DNA of 64,000 bases, from NCBI GenBank assembly GCA_018660685.1, contig JABJJW010000012.1, positions 124,001 to 188,000 on the forward strand. Direction: 5' to 3'. The notes beneath the pieces are model-generated. The model was not told the DNA's origin. It ran no database searches and worked only from the letters and a program-made list of their open reading frames with translations. The position numbers were made by a program, and so were the translations under genes. Source of the stretch: Flavobacteriales bacterium (lineage in GTDB: Bacteria; Bacteroidota; Bacteroidia; Flavobacteriales_G; Salibacteraceae). This document shows positions 51,305 through 59,685 of the stretch, one piece after another (the first letter of the stretch is position 1; the number at the start of each line of letters is the position of its first letter).

Positions 51305-52326
51305 CATTTCAGTATTCCAATGATCACGGGTAGATGGTCCGAATAACCTCCATAGAATTTGTCTCGACCATATGCACGACTTGGATAGAGTTTACCGTCG
51401 TAGCTACTTTCATAGAGCATCCACTTTTTCTTGAATATTCTACCTGATTCCTTGGACGTTTTCAAATCGCTTTCTCCTTTTAATAACGACTGACTCACAA
51501 GGATGTGATCTAAAACCCCCCATTCTCCTTTATAGGCATGGCTTCCACGATCGGTCCCTTCGAATCGTGCATGTAAATCTTTAAGACACGATTCAGTTTC
51601 TTCACATTGTTCAAGACGCGATACACTCTCATTCGAAGGATAGTCATTGAGATCTCCAAGCACAACGACATGAGCATTCGCATAACGAAGTTTGAGAAGA
51701 GCAATAATTTCGGAGAGGCTTTCACTTGCCTTCACTCGCTTCCAATTGCTCGCCTCGGCACCACCATATCTCGACGGCCAATGATTAACAAAAACAAGAA
51801 GTTCCTCTTTGGTTGCCTTGTGCTTTAAACGACCCCATATGATGTCTCGAGTTGGGCGTTCATCTTCGCCGAGGCTCACTGTGTGCTTTCCGGATTCAAT
51901 GATTTTGAAGTGCTTCTTATCCACCAGAATCGCATTGTCGATTCCTCTTTCATCAGGGCTCTCTTCATGGATGATGGCATATTTAGAATAAGAGAGCTTG
52001 GACTCCAGATCATTGACTACAGCTAAATTTTCAACTTCACATAATCCAAGAATGCCCATGTTCCTAGATTCAGACATCGCATTGATAACCTTAGCTAGGT
52101 TCGCGATTTTGATCTTATAATTCTTTGACCCGTGTTGGAGTTTACTTGATGGAGTGAACTCTTCATCGTTCTTTTCAGGAGTGTCGATTGTATCAAATAG
52201 GTTTTCGACATTGTAAAAAGCAATGTGGAAGGCAGTGTCCTGGGCATCCACTGCTACAGCAGATGTCATCCCAATTATTAGGACAAGAAAAAAGCGGTCA
52301 ATTGACCGCTTTACAAATCTTGACAC
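51304..52326 (-). CDS. Secreted endonuclease/exonuclease/phosphatase-family protein
   Basis: The EEP fold is clear: HIAFYNVENLFDTID, LGLCEVENLAVVNDLE, NHWPSRYGGAE, VVLGDLNDYPSNESV, and the final GGYSDHLPVII with catalytic His. The metal-bound acids and histidines for phosphodiester cleavage are all visible. The frame extends upstream to 52548, but that part overlaps a separate gene; a GTG at 52326 gives a 23-residue signal (SIDRFFLVLIIGMTSAVAVDAQ). It begins eight bases after the neighbour's stop. A perfect hairpin is embedded in the signal-peptide codons. Confidence 0.85.
   Translation of the reverse strand: MSRFVKRSIDRFFLVLIIGMTSAVAVDAQDTAFHIAFYNVENLFDTIDTPEKNDEEFTPSSKLQHGSKNYKIKIANLAKVINAMSESRNMGILGLCEVENLAVVNDLESKLSYSKYAIIHEESPDERGIDNAILVDKKHFKIIESGKHTVSLGEDERPTRDIIWGRLKHKATKEELLVFVNHWPSRYGGAEASNWKRVKASESLSEIIALLKLRYANAHVVVLGDLNDYPSNESVSRLEQCEETESCLKDLHARFEGTDRGSHAYKGEWGVLDHILVSQSLLKGESDLKTSKESGRIFKKKWMLYESSYDGKLYPSRAYGRDKFYGGYSDHLPVIIGILK
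52290..52312 (-). terminator. Terminator-like palindrome inside the nuclease signal-peptide coding region
   Basis: The perfect palindrome AAAGCGGTCAATTGACCGCT runs on the minus strand into TTTTTT, a classical intrinsic terminator for the 52334-52594 gene upstream, yet it lies inside the start of the nuclease gene. It may limit transcription into the nuclease. Confidence 0.65.
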
Positions 52327-52333
52327 AGTGATT

Positions 52334-52594
52334 TTAGGCTTTAGATGTACCGGAAGCAGTCGTCGCATTTTCTTCCTTGGTTCCTTTAGACTCTGTAGAG
52401 CTTGTGCTTTTACCTGACTTTGGTGCACAATTCTTTGACATTGCTTTACTGCAACATCCTGCTCCTGCTTTAGGAGCGCACTTCGCCTTAGCACTTTTAG
52501 TCGTTGAAGTTTCATTCTGGGTGCTCGAAGTTGATTGAGAAAATCCAATCGTTCCTACCAACATGGCAACCGCAAATACTATCGTCGTTTTCAT
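52334..52594 (-). CDS. Small secreted Cys/Ser/Thr/Lys-rich protein
   Basis: A signal peptide (MKTTIVFAVAMLVGTIGFSQ) releases a 66-residue chain almost wholly of Ser, Thr, Lys, Ala, and Cys, with KCAPKAGAGCCSKAMSKNC as the only ordered-looking part (four Cys in a short span). The composition suggests an unstructured, disulfide-bridged or metal-binding peptide. A larger frame on the same strand (to 52548) overlaps it but is read in another phase. It lies six bases after the preceding gene's end and is probably cotranscribed. Confidence 0.75.
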   Translation of the reverse strand: MKTTIVFAVAMLVGTIGFSQSTSSTQNETSTTKSAKAKCAPKAGAGCCSKAMSKNCAPKSGKSTSSTESKGTKEENATTASGTSKA

Positions 52595-52599
52595 AATTT

Positions 52600-54777
52600 C
52601 TATTTTAATAATTCGATGCCATCTTCAGCTGAAATGATTCTACCATCATACTCTGCGCCGATGAATGCTCCGTCAAATCCCTCCGAAATTAACTGATCTT
52701 TGAATGACTCAGCCTCTACATAGTTGTTAAATTCTCCTACGAAGTATCGAGTGACCCCATCAACTTCACGTTGATCGATCCTTCCAAGTCCCATCATTTT
52801 ATCCAACATATCTGTTGGAATGCCTTCGGAATATGCTCCGATCTGAACTTTGAATTTCACTTTACCATAGTTGGTAGAACTATTTGGAGTAATTGGCACA
52901 ACATTGTCCGCAGGCGTGGCTCCAGACTGACTCATTAGGTTTCGATTGCCATTCTTGAATGGAATTACGTGGGACCCATCAAAACCTTTCTCCAACATGT
53001 CAATCTTTCGACTAGCCGCTTGTTCGTATGAGGAGAATGCACCAGTGTAGTATCTCGTCAGTCCGTCCGAAGTCGTAATGACGATCAAGTCATTTACATC
53101 GTCAAAAATGTCATCAGCAAGTTTGTTTGCAAATGCGCCAACTTGAATCCTGTAGAGCGATTCCCCACCGAACATATCATCATTGGCTTTCGCGACGCTT
53201 CGCTCATCGATTGGACGATTCAACGTGTATTGATCTCGGTTCAGAATAAGTTCTGAAGGAGGTGGAAGCGTCCTGTTATTCTCGAGTGCTTCTTCCACGG
53301 TAATTCCTCCAAGAGAAGCAGGTAAAGCCTGCGTTTGTTCTATAGTCGTCACTCTTGAGGACTCACCAGAAGTTCCTGTTTCCATGACGTCCTGAGTCAA
53401 GACACCGCCTTTCTCCAGTTCCATCCTGCGTTGCATGGCTTCCGGCAGACTTTCAAAGTTTCCTACTTCTATAATGGTCTTACCATCTTCGGTCTGTCGA
53501 GTGGTAACATCTGGCATACTCAATAGAACATTAGCGAGACTGTCATTGACTCCTTCCTCAAATTCGCCAATCTTGACCGTGAACTTTGCTTTAGGGCGAA
53601 TTGTTTTACGCTCAGCAGTTTCAAGCGATCGAGCTGTATTCGTATAGGTCGAATACTTACCAGATTTGTCAGTGTATTCAAGATACATCTGCTCGAAGTC
53701 AGCATCCGTCATGGCTATACCATTTGAATCGACGATCGATCCCTCTGGTGAGTTCAACTCAGCGTCCACATAATCTGGCACGCCATCGCCATCGCTGTCA
53801 AGTGGGCAACCAACAAGATCCACTTCAACACCGAGTGGAGTTTCAGGGCACAAGTCTTCAAAATCAGGAATACTGTCTTGGTCTGTGTCAGCATTATCTC
53901 CACCGGAAAAGTCCGGGCCTTCCTCATGTGGAGTTGGCGTCAGGTTGAATGTAAACCTCATAAAGGTATGCATGAACTTGTCAGTCTGCTTATTTCCTGA
54001 CTCAGGCCGAGATTCCAGTGTTACGCCATCGATGTGATCGGTAAATGTCCAGTGGTATTCAAGCCCCATTTGGTAGCTCATTCGACTATTGAGAAGCAAG
54101 TTGAATCCTACGCCAAACGGAATTGCAAATGATCGTTCAGTGTATTGCTCATAGCTCGCTGTGCGGATGTCAGTTTCGTATTGGTAATCCCTCGTAATCT
54201 CAATTGCCGTGTTTAAATTCTCCCTTGTCTCTGCTTGATTTCTGAGGGTTCCGTCGGACCAATAGAAATAGGGGTTTCCGTACTGGTCGAAACGGTCTGT
54301 CTTTGAGAGGAATTCAAAAGCTTCAAAGCCTGCGAATACGATTGGCTCGAGAGAATGGTCTGGTTTAAGGAAGTGGTTAAAGTTATAGGAAAGCCCAATT
54401 CCTCCTGCAGTAATGGCGCTCTCAAAGTTCAGGTTGCGCACCAGTGTGCGCTCATCCGCACCCAACCTTCCATAGATCATGTAAAAATTAATATCAAAGT
54501 ATTCGTCAATTGGCTGGGCCACATTTACGTGGATCGACACCTTGTTCTGAAAAGGGTTGAAATAGCTGCGGCTACCTACTAGGTCGCCTTGATAATTCAT
54601 CATTCCCGCTCCAACTGAGATTTTAGGACGAATATTCCATTCTTTTACCTCATTAGAATCGGCGGCGCCGGCATCTTGTGAAAAGACGCTTACGCTAGGT
54701 ACCATCAGGCAAAGACAGAGAACTAAGCTGCTGAGATAGAAAGTCGTTCGGGCAGGTATGGAATTCCCCTTTTTCAA
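52600..54777 (-). CDS. Outer-membrane barrel with thrombospondin-3-type linker and three SPOR-like domains
   Basis: After a signal peptide (TTG start at 54777) comes an outer-membrane beta-barrel (KISVGAGMMNYQGDLVGSRSYF ... FMRFTFNLTPTP), then a calcium-type linker DTDQDSIPDFEDLCPETPLGVEVDLVGCPLDSDGDGVPDYVD like OmpA-family proteins. The C-terminal half has three SPOR-like units: KFTVKIGEFEEGV, LYRIQVGAFANKL and KFKVQIGAYSEGI, of about 75 residues each, ending in AEYDGRIISAEDGIELL. It would link outer membrane and peptidoglycan. The usual OmpA C-terminal domain is absent and replaced by SPOR units. Confidence 0.85.
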   Translation of the reverse strand: MKKGNSIPARTTFYLSSLVLCLCLMVPSVSVFSQDAGAADSNEVKEWNIRPKISVGAGMMNYQGDLVGSRSYFNPFQNKVSIHVNVAQPIDEYFDINFYMIYGRLGADERTLVRNLNFESAITAGGIGLSYNFNHFLKPDHSLEPIVFAGFEAFEFLSKTDRFDQYGNPYFYWSDGTLRNQAETRENLNTAIEITRDYQYETDIRTASYEQYTERSFAIPFGVGFNLLLNSRMSYQMGLEYHWTFTDHIDGVTLESRPESGNKQTDKFMHTFMRFTFNLTPTPHEEGPDFSGGDNADTDQDSIPDFEDLCPETPLGVEVDLVGCPLDSDGDGVPDYVDAELNSPEGSIVDSNGIAMTDADFEQMYLEYTDKSGKYSTYTNTARSLETAERKTIRPKAKFTVKIGEFEEGVNDSLANVLLSMPDVTTRQTEDGKTIIEVGNFESLPEAMQRRMELEKGGVLTQDVMETGTSGESSRVTTIEQTQALPASLGGITVEEALENNRTLPPPSELILNRDQYTLNRPIDERSVAKANDDMFGGESLYRIQVGAFANKLADDIFDDVNDLIVITTSDGLTRYYTGAFSSYEQAASRKIDMLEKGFDGSHVIPFKNGNRNLMSQSGATPADNVVPITPNSSTNYGKVKFKVQIGAYSEGIPTDMLDKMMGLGRIDQREVDGVTRYFVGEFNNYVEAESFKDQLISEGFDGAFIGAEYDGRIISAEDGIELLK

Positions 54778-54841
54778 GTAGCGAAAATTAGGAATGCTAA
54801 GGTAGTGAATGCCTTTACACAAGGCAATTTAATCTTCCGTA

Positions 54842-56209
54842 CTACTTGAACCACTTCTGATTGCTAATCATAAGGGCTTCCTGCACGGTAATGCGCTGGC
54901 CATCGTTGTATGCGGTGACAAATGGACCTGGGAAATTATGATTGGCCGCAACCAAGTCTTCACGCTTGTCACGGGCTTGTTTGTACACTCCGTATTCTCC
55001 AGTGATGTACTTGATCCAGCCTTCGTGATTCTCAGTCAAAAAGTTTGAACTATAAGAATACTTCTTCGAGACAAAGTCTTTGCTCACCATCTTGTGGCCA
55101 GCTAGGATTTGCACTCTATACATGACTCCACTTTCAGGATCTGGAATAGATGTTATTTCTGGTTCGTTCGAAGCAACTGGCTCAGCCTGCGGTGAAGGTG
55201 TAAAAGTTTCAACGGGCTTTTCTGTTTCAGTCTGGGCAATTTCTTCTACCTCTTCTCTCGTTTCTTCTATCTGTGCGACTTCTTCTTGGGTTTCTTCTAT
55301 CTGAGCAACTTCCTCTTGTGGTGCTTCGACCTCTGGCTCCTCCACAACTTCGGGAACATCAATCGTCTCGGTTTCTTCAGATTGAGCAATAGAACTCGCA
55401 ACCTCGTCTACCGGCGCGCCCATAATCGCAACCGTTTTAGTTTCATTGTTGTCAAGAAAAGCGAAGTTTCCTTCCATCGTTTCCAACTCGCTTGTAATAT
55501 CCGATGTAGCAGAAACCCTGTATGATATCTTCAAAACTTCATCTTCTGGAATGCTCATCCAAACAAATTTTGCTTTCTCATCAACTTGGCTAAATACAGC
55601 CTTGTTGTTTACCATCACTTCTGCTTCCGCTCCAACGGGCAAATACTCTTCTAACTTCCCAAAACCATACACTCCATCTTTTGCGATGCTCAATTCAACC
55701 TCGTAGGTGTTGTTCCCAAGATCTTTAACTGATCTATCTACTGCCGCTGTGGCCGGTGGTGCTGGTGGAGCAAGGTCTTCTTCAGAAATTACACGGATCG
55801 TTTGGTTACTCATGTCGTAACTCTTTCGCTCATTGTCCGAGATATACCAGAACTTCCCTCCAACGAGACTTTCGTCAGGAGCATCTGCCGTGGCTGTTAG
55901 GGCGTATGATATATTCACCTCACCCTTTTCTGGTATTGCCATCCAAATAAACTTCACTTTACCATCAGCAAATGTGAAGCTAGCTTCTTCCGTGTTTACC
56001 GGTTTGGCGATATAGCCTGCTGGAAAATTCTGTTGGTACTTGGCAAATCCAAATAACTCCCCCTTTTTTATATTGACTTCAACGATGTAAGTAGAATCTC
56101 TGACCAGCTCGGTTGGGAGGTTGGATGTGATCTCAATCCCGTCTGAAAACAGGAATGTCACGAATGACATTGAGAAGAGATTAAAGAGAAGGATGATTTG
56201 TTTAACCAT
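54842..56209 (-). CDS. Secreted protein with two Ig-like domains, acidic repeat and SPOR-like end
   Basis: A signal peptide (MVKQIILLFNLFSMSFVTFLFSDG) precedes two homologous beta domains: one with FGFAKYQQNFPAGYIAKPVNTEEASFTFADGKVKFIWMAIPE and one with YGFGKLEEYLPVGAEAEVMVNNKAVFSQVDEKAKFVWMSIPE. A low-complexity acidic stretch with repeats of EEVAQIEET follows (nt 55232-55320), and the C-terminus (YRVQILAG ... AYNDGQRITVQEALM) is a SPOR-like module. It precedes the barrel gene at 54777 by 64 bp on the same strand. Confidence 0.75.
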   Translation of the reverse strand: MVKQIILLFNLFSMSFVTFLFSDGIEITSNLPTELVRDSTYIVEVNIKKGELFGFAKYQQNFPAGYIAKPVNTEEASFTFADGKVKFIWMAIPEKGEVNISYALTATADAPDESLVGGKFWYISDNERKSYDMSNQTIRVISEEDLAPPAPPATAAVDRSVKDLGNNTYEVELSIAKDGVYGFGKLEEYLPVGAEAEVMVNNKAVFSQVDEKAKFVWMSIPEDEVLKISYRVSATSDITSELETMEGNFAFLDNNETKTVAIMGAPVDEVASSIAQSEETETIDVPEVVEEPEVEAPQEEVAQIEETQEEVAQIEETREEVEEIAQTETEKPVETFTPSPQAEPVASNEPEITSIPDPESGVMYRVQILAGHKMVSKDFVSKKYSYSSNFLTENHEGWIKYITGEYGVYKQARDKREDLVAANHNFPGPFVTAYNDGQRITVQEALMISNQKWFK

Positions 56210-56237
56210 TGTCCAAGGGCTTAATTTCCTTGGATAA

Positions 56238-56245
56238 CAAATCTA
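56238..56245 (-). promoter_or_regulatory. Candidate -7 element for the envelope operon at 56209
   Basis: On the minus strand it reads TAGATTTG (TAnnTTTG), 28 bp before the ATG. It lies directly beside a small hairpin with arms CCCCG (56246-56250) and CGGGG (56258-56262), which may be the preceding gene's terminator. Confidence 0.35.
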
Positions 56246-56309
56246 CCCCGCTATTTACGGGGCTTTTGGCGTGTTGCTACACAATTACAAACAGAAATTT
56301 GTTAATTGA

Positions 56310-57014
56310 CTAGAAGTTTGGTTTGATCAAGTAGCGCTGATAAAAATCATGAATGATACCAACGGCCTCATCCGCAGTGTCACAAACATGGAATAACTCA
56401 AGTTCGTTTTCGTTGATCATTCCATCAGCGAGCAACTGGTTTTTAATCCAATCTATTAATCCTCCCCAGTACGCTGAATTGACCAACACGATTGGGAAAC
56501 GTCCAATTTTCTTGGTCTGAATAAGCGTAAGCGCTTCAAACAATTCATCCATTGTTCCAAAGCCGCCAGGAAGAACAATAAATCCTTGGGCATACTTTAC
56601 AAACATCACCTTGCGAACGAAGAAGTATTCGAATGTGAGGAGCTTATCCTTATCAATAAAAGGGTTGTGATCTTGTTCGAAAGGAAGTTCAATATTTAGT
56701 CCAACTGATTTTCCTCCACCTCGCTGAGCACCCATATTGGCGGCTTCCATTATTCCTGGGCCACCTCCGCTAATGACGCCATATCCTTCCTGCGTGATCC
56801 TGAATGCAATCTCTTCGGCCAATCGGAAATTTGGATCGTCCAACTTCGTTCGCGCTGATCCAAAAATGGAAACACAAGGCCCTATCCGTGAGAGCTTCTC
56901 ATAAGCTTCCACAAACTCAGACATAATTTTAAAAATCGCCCAACTGTCGTTGGTCTTTATCTCATTCCAATCCTTAGGCTGGAACTTCGATTTAGCTTTT
57001 TCATCAAAATCCAT
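56310..57014 (-). CDS. LOG-family (TIGR00730) Rossmann-fold phosphoribohydrolase-like protein
   Basis: The hallmark LOG motif PGGFGTMDELFEAL (PGGxGTxxE) is intact, with ISGGGPGIMEAANMGAQRGGGKSVGLNIELPFE binding the phosphate. LOG enzymes cleave nucleotide 5'-monophosphates to base and ribose phosphate; bacterial members are variously cytokinin-activating or house-cleaning enzymes. The start is the ATG at 57014, whose first base is shared with the upstream stop (TGATG). Confidence 0.9.
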   Translation of the reverse strand: MDFDEKAKSKFQPKDWNEIKTNDSWAIFKIMSEFVEAYEKLSRIGPCVSIFGSARTKLDDPNFRLAEEIAFRITQEGYGVISGGGPGIMEAANMGAQRGGGKSVGLNIELPFEQDHNPFIDKDKLLTFEYFFVRKVMFVKYAQGFIVLPGGFGTMDELFEALTLIQTKKIGRFPIVLVNSAYWGGLIDWIKNQLLADGMINENELELFHVCDTADEAVGIIHDFYQRYLIKPNF

Positions 57015-57421
57015 CAATCCTTTCTTTTAAAGACGTATGATAAGAACGTAATGACAAGTACACCAATTGTCATGAGGCCAAAAAATTCCATAATGGCGAC
57101 GTGAAGATTGAATGTCAATTCATTTGTCCCTAGAGTTAGAATAAACCCCGACATTAAATATCCAACGAGTATATATGATATGACAGACACGAACAGGATG
57201 TTGAATCCACCAAACCAAGCGACACGAAAATCCAACTTTCCATTTGTCCTTGTCTTCAACGCGAGCACGCTGAAAATCTGAGTGACTGTAATTGCCACAG
57301 CCCAGCGAATGATTGTAAAATCATATAGCTCAAACTTCAGCTGCGCTACAAGCAGGGCGAAAAGAAACAATCCACTGGGAATGCCGTATTGTAAGGATTC
57401 TCTCACACTGCAAAGAAGCAC
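57014..57421 (-). CDS. Small multi-pass membrane protein, unknown
   Basis: The product has three or four hydrophobic helices (SGLFLFALLVAQLKFELYDF, WAVAITVTQIFSVLAL, WFGGFNILFVSVISYILVGYL, FFGLMTIGVLVITFLSYVF) and no recognisable motif. The frame starts with GTG at 57421; another GTG at 57406 is equally possible. Because it shares its stop region with the LOG gene (TGATG), the two are translationally coupled. It is divergent from the PD40 lipoprotein. Confidence 0.65.
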   Translation of the reverse strand: MLLCSVRESLQYGIPSGLFLFALLVAQLKFELYDFTIIRWAVAITVTQIFSVLALKTRTNGKLDFRVAWFGGFNILFVSVISYILVGYLMSGFILTLGTNELTFNLHVAIMEFFGLMTIGVLVITFLSYVFKRKD

Positions 57422-57504
57422 AGAATATGCATTTGGTATCCGTCATATCATCCAAACCTTTCCTTCTTGCATATTTATCGTCTTTATCTTCGAAGACTTA
57501 TCGA

Positions 57505-58521
57505 ATGATAGACACACGCATTATTGTGAGAGGGAATAGACTGATAGGATTATGCATCGCAGTTTTGGCTATTGGCCTTAACTTAACTAGCTGCACTAAG
57601 GAGCCCATAGAAGATTCGACCCCATACACGGCCGTATCCACTGGAAACAATGAAGGGTTTCTCTACTGCTCAGATTACAGTGGGAATTTCGAAATCTGGA
57701 AATTTGAAGACGAACAACACATACAGTTAACTGTCGATGAAGAGTGGGACTGCTGGTGGCCCCAAATTTCACCGAGTGGTGGGCAGATCCTTTATTATAA
57801 GTCTAAAGCAGGAAGAGATGCGAACGACTTTGATAATGCAAGCTTATGGGTGATGACCAAGAGCGGTCAAGCCCAGCAAGAACTGATTGCGCAGGATGCT
57901 TTTGGTTGGATTATGCAGGGGCTCGCCAACTGGTCTTATGATGAGACGCAAATTGTCATGGCTGCGGTGGATCCTGGAATCGGAACTTGGCAACTGTATC
58001 TTACAGATCCAGAAGGACGAAGTCCAGAACGAATTTCAACACGCGATGACGTGAACTATTTGGACCCCATATTTGATATTGATGACCAATTTGTTTTTTG
58101 TTCAGTAGCACCTGAAGGATTAACCGGAGAAGCAGACCATGAGATTTTCAAGATCGATATACTGACGGGAGAAGAAATTAGATTAACCAATAATTCAGTG
58201 AGTGATCACCACCCAGCTCTCTCTCCTGATGGTGAATTTTTGGTGTACGAGACCTTGGATGATCCTAGTTACTTGTCCATCGGAAAATGGTCGATAAATG
58301 AACTTAATCTAACGACATTTAGTGAGACTGTCATTCTTGAAGATGATCAGATAAATCTCTTTCCAAAATATGACGCAACAGGCGAGTACATCTACTATAC
58401 TCGACTGAACGTAGAGTCGTTTCTCATGACTGGAGCGCGTCTAAACCGAAGCGATTTAAGCAGCAGTTTGCTCGTTCCTACTGATAGGAATTCTTTCAAC
58501 CTCGATCCTTACTCTTTCTAG
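57505..58521 (+). CDS. PD40/TolB-like beta-propeller lipoprotein
   Basis: The ATG at 57505 leads into a lipoprotein signal (LIGLCIAVLAIGLNLTSC, lipobox LTSC). The rest is a WD40-like propeller with PD40-type units: GEIxxxxDYSGNFEIWKFE, PQISPSGGQILYYKSK, ANWSYDETQIVMAA, HHPALSPDGEFLVYETL and PKYDATGEYIYYTRL. It is exposed at the envelope and probably binds peptides or polysaccharide; it lacks the other TolB domain. An upstream in-frame ATG at 57427 would add 26 residues that hide the signal. Confidence 0.8.
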   Translation: MIDTRIIVRGNRLIGLCIAVLAIGLNLTSCTKEPIEDSTPYTAVSTGNNEGFLYCSDYSGNFEIWKFEDEQHIQLTVDEEWDCWWPQISPSGGQILYYKSKAGRDANDFDNASLWVMTKSGQAQQELIAQDAFGWIMQGLANWSYDETQIVMAAVDPGIGTWQLYLTDPEGRSPERISTRDDVNYLDPIFDIDDQFVFCSVAPEGLTGEADHEIFKIDILTGEEIRLTNNSVSDHHPALSPDGEFLVYETLDDPSYLSIGKWSINELNLTTFSETVILEDDQINLFPKYDATGEYIYYTRLNVESFLMTGARLNRSDLSSSLLVPTDRNSFNLDPYSF

Positions 58522-58613
58522 AACTAATTTCTATTTCGAGATTTTACCTAGGTCATTGAAGTAATACTCGATTTTTCATGTAGGTTTGAGCACTTCAAAC
58601 TGAACGATAGGCA

Positions 58614-59192
58614 ATGGCTGAGAAAAAAGAAAAAGAAGAAGAAAAGCAATCACCGCTACATCAGATTAGCAAACAAATGCTCGAAGACCGGAGGGTCTTT
58701 TTATGGGGCGGTGTTGACGACGATTCGGCAAAACACGTTATTGACAGACTACTCTTCTTTGACAGTCAAAAATCTGGCGAACCAATTCAGTTTTTCATCA
58801 ACTCTCCTGGGGGTTATGTTACCTCAGGCATGGCTATATATGACACAATGCAAGCCATCAAATCACCAATACACACTACGTGTATGGGCCTTGCAGCATC
58901 AATGGGCTCCATTCTTTTATCCGGAGGAGAAAAAGGAAATCGTAGCATTTTCAAACATGGCCGGGTGATGATACATCAGCCTAGCTTAGGTGGATTTCAA
59001 GGCACGGCAAGTGACTTAGAAATTCAGGCGAACGAGATTCAAAAAACGAAGGAGCTCAGTGCTCAAATCCTCGCAGACAATTGCGGAAAAACCTTTGATG
59101 AAGTCATGAAAGACTTCAATCGAGACTACTGGCTCAATTGTGACGAAGCCGTCAAATATGGAATCGTCGACAATCTAAAAGATTCGATTTAA
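58614..59192 (+). CDS. ClpP-type serine protease, probable second paralogue
   Basis: The 192-residue protein has the ClpP fold: FFINSPGGYVTSGMAIYDTMQ, nucleophile Ser96 in GLAASMGSILLSGG, His121 in VMIHQPSLGG and Asp171 in FNRDYWLNCDEAVKYGIVD. The charged head (MAEKKEKEEEKQS) is not a normal ClpP propeptide. No clpX or tig lies beside it, unlike the canonical clpP, so it may be a second ClpP that forms mixed or separate tetradecamers with the main one. Confidence 0.85.
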   Translation: MAEKKEKEEEKQSPLHQISKQMLEDRRVFLWGGVDDDSAKHVIDRLLFFDSQKSGEPIQFFINSPGGYVTSGMAIYDTMQAIKSPIHTTCMGLAASMGSILLSGGEKGNRSIFKHGRVMIHQPSLGGFQGTASDLEIQANEIQKTKELSAQILADNCGKTFDEVMKDFNRDYWLNCDEAVKYGIVDNLKDSI

Positions 59193-59286
59193 CCAGGACG
59201 TGTTGAGGGTTTTTCGGAGCTCCTGAAACCTTTATTGGGTTTGAACGTATTTTTGAACCAATTACTTGATCTAATCACGATAGGAA

Positions 59287-59685
59287 ATGGATAAAGTGCG
59301 GAAAGTTTGTGTTATTGACGATGGTGATATCTACCAGTTTCTTCTCAACAAAGAACTGAAGAGCACGCAAATCGTTGACAAGATTTTGGTCTTTTCGGAT
59401 GGGGCTAAGGCTCTTGAATTTATGACCCAAGTGAAAGACACACCAGAGGAACTTCCAGACATTATTTTCTTGGATGTAAACATGCCTGTCATGAACAAAT
59501 GGGAGTTTTTGGACGAATTCATCCTGTTACGACCAAGGCTGTCAAAGGGCATCGTCATTTTAATAGTGAGTAGTTCTTTTGACAAGCGTGATATTGAGCG
59601 AGCCAAGCAATATGCTGAAGTCTCAGACTACATCATCAAGCCTGTTACGAGAAGTAATTTGGTGAATGTCCTGAGGACGATCTGA
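59287..59685 (+). CDS. Orphan single-domain response regulator
   Basis: The 132-residue receiver has acidic pair Asp11/Asp12 (VIDDGDIY), phospho-acceptor Asp63 (FLDVNMPVMN), VSSS at the Thr/Ser switch position and IKPV with Lys. There is no output domain. It stands next to no kinase in the window and may work in a phosphorelay or bind a partner protein. Confidence 0.9.
   Translation: MDKVRKVCVIDDGDIYQFLLNKELKSTQIVDKILVFSDGAKALEFMTQVKDTPEELPDIIFLDVNMPVMNKWEFLDEFILLRPRLSKGIVILIVSSSFDKRDIERAKQYAEVSDYIIKPVTRSNLVNVLRTI

Noticed and set aside
52327-52548. The N-terminal 74 residues of the long nuclease frame
   Set aside because: This part overlaps the small Cys-rich gene in another phase, has no signal peptide, and the nuclease gains a proper signal from the GTG at 52326.
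56246-56262. CCCCG/CGGGG hairpin as a strong terminator after the LOG gene
   Set aside because: The T run is missing on the strand where it is needed, and the -7-like TAGATTTG overlaps its edge.
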